This document shows, piece by piece, positions 1 to 4,325 of a stretch of DNA of 5,766 bases. The translations under genes and the position numbers were made by a program. This DNA comes from Clostridia bacterium. Its GTDB lineage: Bacteria; Bacillota; Clostridia; Oscillospirales; RGIG577. The stretch is taken from NCBI GenBank assembly GCA_017419325.1, contig JAFOLN010000090.1, forward strand, positions 1 through 5,766, given 5' to 3'. Below the pieces are notes generated by a model, which saw only the letters and a program-made list of their open reading frames with translations, was not told the DNA's origin and did no database searches. Positions within the stretch are counted from its first letter, which is position 1; every line of letters begins with the position of its first letter.

Positions 1-591
1 CCTGCCGCCGTAACGGGCGACGCCGTGTATACGGCCCGCTTCCGTCAGAGCGTCAACGCCTACACGGTGACGTGGCAAAACGAGGACGGCACGGAGATTG
101 CGAGCGGCGAGGTCGAATACGGTACGGTTCCCGAATACACGGGAGATACGCCCGTAAAGGCGGAGACGGCTGAGTATATCTACATCTTCAGCGGCTGGAC
201 GCCCGAGATAACCGCAGTCACCGGCGCGGCTGCCTACACGGCAGTGTTCACACAGGAGAAAAAAGCCCCGAAGTATGCCGTGCAGATAACAGACGCCTCG
301 ATTGTGGGCGCGACCGAGCAGCAGCCGATTCCCGCGGGTAAGCTTACCGTGGAAGTAAGCCTCCGGCTGGCGGAGACGACAGAACCCGAAGCGGTACGCG
401 TAATTATTGTTTCCTATACGGAGGACGGCCGCTTTATCGGTTATTACCCCGGAACGCTTAAGAAGGAAGCCGACGGAGCATATACGGTGAACGCGGACAT
501 TCAAAACAGCGGCGATATCGGATATATGCGTATTATGGCTCTTTCCTCGGACGGATGGATTCCCCTTGCCGAGGCCGTGGAACTGAAATAA
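1..591 (+). CDS. Secreted/surface protein with InlB-like bacterial repeats, 3' end only
   Basis: The reading frame is open from base 1, so the gene begins upstream; 196 C-terminal residues are visible. A GTG at 25 lies inside the repeat domain and is not a start. Residues 1-15 are the tail of one repeat (AVTGDAVYTARF). Residues 21-83 are a further repeat of the InlB B-repeat/'Listeria-Bacteroides repeat' type: YTVTWQNEDGT near the start, then FSGWTPEI and AVTGAAAYTAVF at the end. Repeats of this kind are common in secreted adhesin-like proteins of Clostridia. Residues 90-196 look like a separate beta-rich domain with alternating hydrophobic strands, family not recognised. The C-terminus (WIPLAEAVELK) has no LPxTG sortase signal, membrane anchor or basic tail, so this end does not anchor the protein to the wall. 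The substrate or ligand is unknown. A terminator follows 38 bases after the stop. The surface-protein call is secure in general, but the function is not. Confidence 0.85.
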   Translation, partial: PAAVTGDAVYTARFRQSVNAYTVTWQNEDGTEIASGEVEYGTVPEYTGDTPVKAETAEYIYIFSGWTPEITAVTGAAAYTAVFTQEKKAPKYAVQITDASIVGATEQQPIPAGKLTVEVSLRLAETTEPEAVRVIIVSYTEDGRFIGYYPGTLKKEADGAYTVNADIQNSGDIGYMRIMALSSDGWIPLAEAVELK

Positions 592-628
592 ACAAAAAAA
601 CCGCTCCATAGCGGACACAGGGCAAAAA

Positions 629-682
629 GCGGGTCGGATTCCGGAGTTTTCGGGATCCGGCCCGCCGCCGTTTTATCTTTTT
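629..682 (+). terminator. Rho-independent terminator of the surface-protein gene
   Basis: A 13-bp stem (629-642 with 653-665) has one bulged T and one G-T pair. A T-rich run follows at 671-682, separated from the stem by five bases. On the opposite strand the same stem is followed directly by TTTTT (628-624), so it could act in both directions. A smaller hairpin (601-614, CCGCT/AGCGG) lies between it and the stop codon. Confidence 0.7.
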
Positions 683-758
683 ACAGCCGAAATCGGGACC
701 GCATGAAGTCGATAAAGAGAGTATGCGGCCTCTCGTCCGGGGCTTTTTTGGAAAATGC

Positions 759-776
759 ACTTTTCCATTGAAAAGT
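759..776. repeat. Inverted repeat ACTTTTC-CATT-GAAAAGT over the -35 box, possible operator
   Basis: A perfect 7-bp inverted repeat with a 4-base centre covers the -35 hexamer. Its right arm extends to GAAAAGTCCC (770-779), which is the exact reverse complement of GGGACTTTTC at 825-834, downstream of the predicted start. The left arm continues as TGCACTTTTC (756-765), 8 of 10 matches to the same unit. Three copies of one element therefore surround this promoter, which is what a repressor or activator array would look like. The binding protein is unknown. Confidence 0.5.
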
Positions 777-796
777 CCCGAAAAAAATGATATATT
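768..796 (+). promoter_or_regulatory. Sigma-A-type promoter of the lipoprotein gene
   Basis: TTGAAA (768-773), a 17-base spacer, then TATATT (791-796): five of six matches to each consensus hexamer with ideal spacing. Transcription would start near 803. The -35 box lies inside a perfect 7-bp inverted repeat (759-776), suggesting control of RNA polymerase access. Confidence 0.75.
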
Positions 797-824
797 GCAC
801 ATAGGTCACGTGTTTCGGGTCGGA

Positions 825-834
825 GGGACTTTTC
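825..834 (+). repeat. Downstream copy of the GGGACTTTTC element
   Basis: GGGACTTTTC here is the exact reverse complement of 770-779. It lies about 22-31 bases after the predicted transcription start, so it could be a second operator, or pair with the first copy in a transcript that starts further upstream. Confidence 0.45.
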
Positions 835-972
835 GTATGTGCGGCGGGCCTTAAAAAGAGCGCCGGACAGGGGAAATATGCGAAAAACGGCCGCGCCGAA
901 ACATTTGCAGCGTCTTTACCGTCAATAAGACATGAGATAAAGGCATACATAATATGAAAGAAGGAATACAAA

Positions 973-1620
973 ATGAAGAAAATAATTGCGCTGGTGCTGG
1001 CGCTTGTGATGGCGTTCTCCTTTGCGGCGTGCGCGAAGACCGCCGAAGAGGCGCCGAAGGACGAGCCGGGTGAGAGCGTTTCCACGGAGCAGGTGCTCCC
1101 GCCGGAGATATCCGAGGAGCTTCGCGCCGATTTTGACAAGGCCTTCGAGGGCTCGCCCGGCGTACATCTTACGCCCATAGCATATTTCGGCGAAACGGAT
1201 TCGGGCTCCGCGTTCCTTGCGAGGGTGTCGTTCTTGGGCGAGGAGGCCCCGGAGACGTTCATGCTCGTTTATCTCACCGAGGACGATTCGGGCATACCGC
1301 TTCTGTCGAGAATGGCGGACACCGGAGTGCCGACCCGGATGGGCGGCGAGACAGAGACGGGCGGATGGGGAGACCCGGAGTCGCCCAAGGTAACGGATGA
1401 GCTTCAGGCCGTATTCGACAAGGCCTTTGAAGGCCGCGACGGCGCGCCGTTCATCCCGCTTGCCCTCGTGTCGCAGCAGGTGGTGGCCGGCATGAACTAC
1501 TGCTTCTTCTGTCAGACCGAGAAGGAAAGCGGCGACCCCGCGAACGCTTTCGTCTACATCTATTCCGACCTTGACGGCGGCGCGGAGATAACCGACATCG
1601 TGCCCCTTGGCGACGAATAA
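973..1620 (+). CDS. Lipoprotein with duplicated cystatin-like domain
   Basis: 215 residues. Residues 1-19 are a lipoprotein signal peptide (two lysines, a leucine/valine-rich core, then FAAC) with Cys20 as the lipidation site. Residues 21-43 are an acidic, Pro/Glu-rich tether. Residues 44-116 and 138-212 are two copies of one domain: both begin with a helix (ELRADFDKAFEG, ELQAVFDKAFEG) followed by strands, and are joined by a Gly/Glu-rich linker. The second copy has QVVAGMNY at 169-176, matching the QxVxG loop and following NY seen in animal and plant cystatins, where this loop enters the active site of papain-type proteases. In the first copy the equivalent stretch is ETDSGSAF, so the motif is absent. 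The second cystatin loop (PW) is not evident. Cys177 and Cys180 form CFFC. Seen: signal, duplication, motif. Inferred: cystatin-like fold. Protease inhibition is only a possibility. The start is supported by AGAAGGA seven bases upstream. Confidence 0.92.
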   Translation: MKKIIALVLALVMAFSFAACAKTAEEAPKDEPGESVSTEQVLPPEISEELRADFDKAFEGSPGVHLTPIAYFGETDSGSAFLARVSFLGEEAPETFMLVYLTEDDSGIPLLSRMADTGVPTRMGGETETGGWGDPESPKVTDELQAVFDKAFEGRDGAPFIPLALVSQQVVAGMNYCFFCQTEKESGDPANAFVYIYSDLDGGAEITDIVPLGDE

Positions 1621-1624
1621 GAAT

Positions 1625-1655
1625 AAAACGCCTCTCCCGCCGGAGAGGCGTTTTT
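1625..1655 (+). terminator. Rho-independent terminator of the lipoprotein gene
   Basis: A perfect 10-bp stem ACGCCTCTCC/GGAGAGGCGT (1628-1637 with 1642-1651) and a 4-base loop are followed by a T run. Further A-T pairs can extend the base. It begins a few bases after the stop codon. Confidence 0.93.
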
Positions 1656-1696
1656 ATATGCGCCCGCGTATTTGTGGATTATTTACAAAAACCGAA

Positions 1697-1726
1697 TTGA
1701 CAGCAGGGGATAAAATGTGATATATT
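1697..1726 (+). promoter_or_regulatory. Sigma-A-type promoter of the flavoprotein gene
   Basis: TTGACA (1697-1702) is a perfect -35, followed by an 18-base spacer and TATATT (1721-1726). Predicted start is near 1733, leaving a leader of about 137 bases. The -10 context (TGATATATT.CA.ATA) is nearly the same as at the lipoprotein promoter. Confidence 0.8.
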
Positions 1727-1749
1727 ACAAATAAAGCCGCCTGTGTGTC

Positions 1750-1789
1750 TGTGCGGCGGGTCGTGTGCGAGACCCGCAAATGTGCGAAA
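1750..1789 (+). promoter_or_regulatory. Leader hairpin and boxes shared with the lipoprotein leader
   Basis: TGTGCGGCGGG (1750-1760) is identical to 838-848 in the lipoprotein leader, and AAATGTGCGAAA (1778-1789) matches 874-885 at 11 of 12 bases. Between them a perfect 7-bp hairpin GCGGGTC/GACCCGC (1756-1762 with 1771-1777) forms. In the other leader the first box also forms the 5' arm of a hairpin (842-846 with 861-865). TGTGCG occurs three times here (1750, 1764, 1781). It could be a cis-acting RNA element or protein sites in a shared regulon. No known riboswitch class is recognised. Confidence 0.4.
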
Positions 1790-1869
1790 TGAAAAGAGAC
1801 GGGAAACGCTTATCCGGTTTTTCGGGCGGCAGTTACAGGGAAAACAAATAAACGAAGGGAGAAAAGAAT

Positions 1870-2439
1870 ATGAAAAAGATACTTATCGTAAACGGCAGTA
1901 AGAGAAAAAAGGGCAACTCCTATGCCCTTGAGAAGTATATGGCCGAGAAGCTTTCGGGAAAGGCCGAGGTCGTGACCTTCGATGTGGGCGAAAAGGACGT
2001 GCGCTTCTGCCTCGCGTGCGATGCCTGCAAGAAGAAGGAGGAGCCCTTCTGCATCCAGAAGGACGACTTCACCGCCCTTATCCCCACCATAGACAAGTGC
2101 GATGCCATGGTGATCCTCGGCCCCGTTCACTGGAGCCGCTTCCCGGCGCAGCTTCGCGCATTCCTCGACAGAACGTATTCGTTCATGAACTTCAGGCGCC
2201 CCGACCTTTCCATGGCGAGCCGCAAGGACAAGAAGCTGGCGGGCTACCTCTGCGCAGGCGTAGGCCCCGCGCCCGTGTATCTCGCGGCGCTGGAGGAGGA
2301 TCTGAAGTGCTTCGCGGCGTCGGGCTTTACCGATTACAAGGCATTCGTTGCGGGCGGCGTAGGCGTGCCCGGCAGCGTTATGGAGAACGCGGACTACGTT
2401 AAGGCCGCAGACGATATGGTGGATTGGCTGCTCGCGTGA
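1870..2439 (+). CDS. Flavodoxin-fold NAD(P)H oxidoreductase, iron-sulfur-flavoprotein-like
   Basis: 189 residues. A beta strand (KKILIVNGS) leads into the FMN phosphate loop NGSKRKKGNSYAL (8-20), the usual G-S-x-x-x-x-x-x-S pattern of the NADPH-dependent FMN reductase/flavodoxin family. A compact cysteine set follows at C47, C50, C53 and C61 (C-x2-C-x2-C-x7-C), then KDD. This spacing fits iron-sulfur flavoproteins (Isf), where the cysteines hold a [4Fe-4S] cluster and pass electrons between ferredoxin and FMN. Residues 84-103 (the GPVHW stretch to FLDRTY) are the conserved flavin-binding segment. Expected cytoplasmic. Electron donor, acceptor and substrate cannot be read from the sequence; a ferredoxin gene lies about 1.7 kb away. 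Related flavoproteins may lack a cluster and act as quinone or disulfide reductases. The start is set by AGGGAG eight bases upstream of the ATG. Confidence 0.93.
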   Translation: MKKILIVNGSKRKKGNSYALEKYMAEKLSGKAEVVTFDVGEKDVRFCLACDACKKKEEPFCIQKDDFTALIPTIDKCDAMVILGPVHWSRFPAQLRAFLDRTYSFMNFRRPDLSMASRKDKKLAGYLCAGVGPAPVYLAALEEDLKCFAASGFTDYKAFVAGGVGVPGSVMENADYVKAADDMVDWLLA

Positions 2440-2460
2440 TGCGTTGACTTTACATAACTT

Positions 2461-2489
2461 CGCCCCTCCCCGCCGGGAGGGGCGTTTTT
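2461..2489 (+). terminator. Rho-independent terminator of the flavoprotein gene
   Basis: A perfect 10-bp GC-rich stem CGCCCCTCCC/GGGAGGGGCG (2461-2470 with 2475-2484), a CGCC loop and TTTTT. It separates this gene from the converging DUF2442 gene. On the other strand no T run follows, so it should act mainly in the + direction. Confidence 0.93.
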
Positions 2490-2511
2490 CCTGCTTTCGT
2501 ATAAAGATTGC

Positions 2512-2946
2512 TCATGCTTTTGGCAGACCGTATTCCCGCTTCATTGCCTCCGTGGAAATGACCCACTGCTTACCGAATTTGCAGGCGTCCACACCGTTTA
2601 CAAGTTTGCCGTAGGCAATTGCTTTGCGCAGCGTGCTTTCATTGAGTCCCCAAAGCCGGGTGGCGTCGGTAAAGGCCATGAGCCCGTCGAAAGGCGTACT
2701 GACCGTCTCGCCGTTCGCAAACAATTCATCACAGGACAAATCAAGGTCGTCATTCCAGACGATTCCGTAGCCGCCCGCATCGACCTCCACGCAGGAGAAC
2801 AGTTCGGGCGAATTTTTCAATGCCTTAAACGGCGCCCATTTTGCAAATAACGGCTTCACGTCATAGATTTTAGTTACGCCTTCCGCAAACTGTACGCTCA
2901 GACGAAAGTCCGGAAGCGCGTTTACTGCTTTCACTTTATGGAACAT
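2512..2946 (-). CDS. DUF2442 protein with C-terminal helix-turn-helix, putative antitoxin
   Basis: 144 residues. Residues 1-82 match DUF2442 (MFHKVKAV at the start, LSVQFAEGVTKIYDVKPLF, GGYGIVWNDDLDLSCDELF at the end). Residues 87-144 look like a DNA-binding helix-turn-helix (FTDATRLWGLNESTLRKAI, then FGKQWVISTEAMKREYG). DUF2442 and DUF4160 genes are often adjacent and are regarded as a probable type II toxin-antitoxin pair. The attached HTH suggests this is the antitoxin and autorepressor, acting on the palindrome in the operon promoter. The frame is open further upstream, to 3123, but that extension overlaps the DUF4160 gene. ATG at 2946 has AGGAG (2960-2956) nine bases upstream and begins the conserved domain. 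The SD overlaps the DUF4160 stop codon (TAAGGAG), so translation is probably coupled. The toxin-antitoxin role is family inference. No strong terminator is seen after the stop in this direction. Confidence 0.9.
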   Translation of the reverse strand: MFHKVKAVNALPDFRLSVQFAEGVTKIYDVKPLFAKWAPFKALKNSPELFSCVEVDAGGYGIVWNDDLDLSCDELFANGETVSTPFDGLMAFTDATRLWGLNESTLRKAIAYGKLVNGVDACKFGKQWVISTEAMKREYGLPKA

Positions 2947-2959
2947 AATTATCAACTCC

Positions 2960-3214
2960 TTATTCAAGGGGAGAAAGCGGCTTGAACTCCTGTGTCTCCC
3001 ACATATGAAGAAGCTCGGTTCTGTGAAGGGCTGCCCATTCCCGTACCATGGCAAGCGCCTTCGGCGGCAGATGACCTTCCAGCACCTCGCCTGTATGAAT
3101 ATCAACGGCGGCCATATCTTCACCGTAGATGGCGTGGATGTGCGGCGGATTATGCTCCGCCTGCTGAAAATACATACGGATTATAATTCCGTAGAATCTT
3201 GATAATACCGGCAT
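2960..3214 (-). CDS. DUF4160 protein, putative toxin partner
   Basis: 84 residues, full length for DUF4160. It shows the family signature: MPVLSRFYGIIIRMYF, then HNPPHIHAIYG (21-31, with His21, His25 and His27), then VDIHTGEVLEGHLPPKALAMVREWAALHRTELLHMWE. It is first in a two-gene operon; the next gene starts 13 bases after its stop. Start: ATG at 3214 with AGGAG (3228-3224) nine bases upstream, about 24 bases from the predicted transcript start. The histidine cluster could be catalytic or metal-binding, but no biochemical activity is known to me. Calling it the toxin rests on the usual pairing with DUF2442 and on the HTH being on the partner. Toxin-first order is the reverse of the classical arrangement. 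Confidence 0.9.
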   Translation of the reverse strand: MPVLSRFYGIIIRMYFQQAEHNPPHIHAIYGEDMAAVDIHTGEVLEGHLPPKALAMVREWAALHRTELLHMWETQEFKPLSPLE

Positions 3215-3244
3215 AGCTGAAATCTCCTGTCTGTTGTTATTGAT

Positions 3245-3273
3245 ATTATATCACGGAACCGTGAAAAACACAA
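3245..3273 (-). promoter_or_regulatory. Promoter of the DUF4160-DUF2442 operon with embedded operator
   Basis: Read on the minus strand: TTGTGT (3273-3268), 17 bases, TATAAT (3250-3245), a perfect -10; predicted start near 3238. The spacer holds a perfect palindrome TCACGG-AA-CCGTGA (3251-3264), adjoining the -10. A protein bound there would block RNA polymerase. This is a typical autoregulated toxin-antitoxin promoter, and the HTH of the DUF2442 protein is the obvious candidate repressor. Confidence 0.8.
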
Positions 3274-3357
3274 CTGTTTTCAGAAGATTTTTGGCTAAAC
3301 AAAGCCTTGAGGAGACAGTTTCTTGCGAAGCTTTACACAAGGGAGCCTTTTTCGCAT

Positions 3358-3371
3358 ATTTATGCATAAAT
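3358..3371. promoter_or_regulatory. Perfect 14-base palindrome upstream of the Nudix promoter
   Basis: ATTTATGCATAAAT is fully self-complementary and lies 15 bases before the predicted -35 of the Nudix gene, centred near -56.5. It may be an operator or activator site, but AT-rich palindromes also arise by chance. Nothing else is recognised between the two divergent promoters (3274-3385). Confidence 0.3.
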
Positions 3372-3385
3372 CCGGCGTGAAAGGA

Positions 3386-3414
3386 TAGACCGCGGAACAT
3401 AAACGTGGTAGAAT
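3386..3414 (+). promoter_or_regulatory. Likely promoter of the Nudix gene
   Basis: TAGACC (3386-3391, four of six matches), 17 bases, TAGAAT (3409-3414, five of six). Predicted start is near 3421, giving a leader of about 24 bases. The weak -35 makes this less certain than the other promoters. Confidence 0.5.
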
Positions 3415-3444
3415 ATATGTATAAACTCAAGTGAGGTGGCATTT

Positions 3445-4053
3445 ATGGAACTTGGAGCGATACGCGAGCGGTTCGCGGGACATGAAGCGGAGCTCATACG
3501 CCCGAAAAATACGGTCATAGCGTCGGTGCTCGTGCCGATAATAGAGAAGGACGGGGAGCTTCACGTGGTGTTCGAGAAGCGGGAGAGCCATATTCCCCAG
3601 GGCGGCGAGATATGCTTCCCCGGAGGTCACGCGGAGGCGGGGGAAACGCCCGCGGAGGCAGCCGTCAGGGAAACGTCGGAGGAGCTTCTTATACCGAGGG
3701 AGAATATCGAGCTTCTTGCGCCGCTTCATATACTTCCGGGGCGCGGCATAAAGGAGGTCCACTCCTTTTTGGGTTTCCTTCACGATTACAGGGGCGGCGC
3801 GGATCCCCACGAGGTGGAGCAGGTCTTTTCGCTGTCGCTTTCCCATCTTCTTACCACCCCGCCGAAGATATACAAGGGCCGCCTTCAGGTGCAGCCCGGC
3901 GACGACTTCCCCTATGACGAGATACCCGGCGGGAAGAATTACCCCTTCGCATACGCCACCCGCAAGTTCTACTTCTATGACAGCCCCTGCGGCGCCATCT
4001 GGGGACTTACGGCGGAGATGCTTTATCAGTTCATTGAGCTTTTGAAGGGATAG
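3445..4053 (+). CDS. Nudix hydrolase, CoA-pyrophosphatase type
   Basis: 202 residues. The Nudix box is at 61-83 (GHAEAGE, seven residues, RETSEELLI) and keeps the metal-binding Glu residues E76, E79 and E80. The usual Gly near its end is Leu82. Just before it, KRESHIPQGGEICFPGG (45-61) resembles the UPF0035 motif of CoA diphosphatases (NudL, NUDT7/8, Pcd1), which cleave CoA or its derivatives to 3',5'-ADP and phosphopantetheine. The C-terminal IWGLTAEML (about 187-195) is also typical of that group. Length fits the family. The motif is imperfect, so CoA as the substrate is probable rather than certain. A GTG at 3436 is in frame but has no ribosome binding site; the GAGG at 3433-3436 is well placed for ATG 3445. 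It stands alone, with its own terminator, between two minus-strand operons. Confidence 0.93.
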   Translation: MELGAIRERFAGHEAELIRPKNTVIASVLVPIIEKDGELHVVFEKRESHIPQGGEICFPGGHAEAGETPAEAAVRETSEELLIPRENIELLAPLHILPGRGIKEVHSFLGFLHDYRGGADPHEVEQVFSLSLSHLLTTPPKIYKGRLQVQPGDDFPYDEIPGGKNYPFAYATRKFYFYDSPCGAIWGLTAEMLYQFIELLKG

Positions 4054-4064
4054 GCGAATAATGC

Positions 4065-4100
4065 GACCCCTTGGCGGCAGATGCCGCCAAGGGGTCTTTT
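4065..4100 (+). terminator. Rho-independent terminator of the Nudix gene
   Basis: A perfect 14-bp stem GACCCCTTGGCGGC/GCCGCCAAGGGGTC (4065-4078 with 4083-4096), an AGAT loop, then TTTT. It lies between the converging Nudix and ferredoxin genes. In the minus direction it is followed only by GCATTATT, so any effect on the ferredoxin transcript would be partial. Confidence 0.9.
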
Positions 4101-4124
4101 AAGTGAGCTTTGGAGCGGCCGCAT

Positions 4125-4310
4125 TTATGCTTCTTCTATTGCTCCGACGGGGCAGCCTCCCATTGCCTCGGCAGCCGCGTCAAGGTTTTCGGGTGCTGTG
4201 TCTGCGTCAACGGCTGCGGCGAGGCCGTTATCGCCCATGACGAAGACCTCGGGGCAGCATGCCGCGCAGAGCCCGCATCCTATGCACGTTTCGTTAACTG
4301 TATACTTCAT
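4125..4310 (-). CDS. Single-cluster [4Fe-4S] ferredoxin
   Basis: 61 residues, a normal size for a monocluster ferredoxin. The motif CIGCGLCAACCP (9-20) supplies Cys9, Cys12 and Cys15, and the distal CPVGAI (53-58) supplies Cys53; these four are the expected cluster ligands. Cys18 and Cys19 are extra. In related Desulfovibrio-type ferredoxins a cysteine at the CP position can form a disulfide with a mid-chain cysteine, but here no mid-chain partner is present. The sequence between the motifs is acidic, as usual for these low-potential electron carriers. It is second in an operon with the cupin gene, starting 15 bases after its stop. AGGAGG (4324-4319) lies eight bases before the ATG. It could supply electrons to flavoproteins such as the one at 1870-2439, but that link is only an inference. 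Confidence 0.95.
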   Translation of the reverse strand: MKYTVNETCIGCGLCAACCPEVFVMGDNGLAAAVDADTAPENLDAAAEAMGGCPVGAIEEA

Positions 4311-4325
4311 GATAATGCCCTCCTT

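Larger units (their letters stand above)
683..972 (+). other. Upstream region and long leader of the lipoprotein gene
   Basis: Together with the terminator before it, this is the longest gene-free stretch in the window (592-972). It holds a sigma-A-type promoter at 768-796 and three copies of a GGGACTTTTC-like element around that promoter. The untranslated leader is about 170 bases, with a predicted start near 803. Within it a hairpin (842-865) sits next to two boxes that recur in the leader of the flavoprotein gene. A 16-codon frame (878-928) preceded by AGGGG, with only four bases of spacing, is possible but unconvincing. No RNA gene of a known class is recognised. Confidence 0.5.

Noticed and set aside
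878..928. 16-codon upstream frame in the lipoprotein leader as a leader peptide
   Set aside because: The SD-like AGGGG is only four bases from the ATG, and the codons show no run of one amino acid that would suggest attenuation.
681..1262. Minus-strand open frame of 193 codons across the lipoprotein promoter and 5' half
   Set aside because: It is antisense to a well-supported lipoprotein gene and to its leader, has low-complexity Ser/Ala/Pro-rich composition, and shows no recognisable domain.
1780..1851. 23-codon upstream frame in the flavoprotein leader as a leader peptide
   Set aside because: No ribosome binding site precedes its ATG, and it has no recognisable content.
2016..2402. Plus-strand 128-codon frame inside the flavoprotein gene
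   Set aside because: Its Arg/Gly/Pro-rich translation is typical of an out-of-frame reading of a GC-rich gene.
2512..3123. 203-codon version of the DUF2442 gene starting at 3123
   Set aside because: The extra 59 residues overlap the DUF4160 gene in another frame, have no conserved content and no SD. ATG 2946 has a good SD and begins the conserved domain.
3251..3442. Minus-strand 63-codon frame upstream of the DUF4160 gene
   Set aside because: It covers the promoter and operator of the toxin-antitoxin operon and has no SD or family resemblance.
3436..3444. GTG start nine bases upstream for the Nudix gene
   Set aside because: It sits inside the GAGGTGG sequence that serves as SD for the ATG at 3445 and has no SD of its own.
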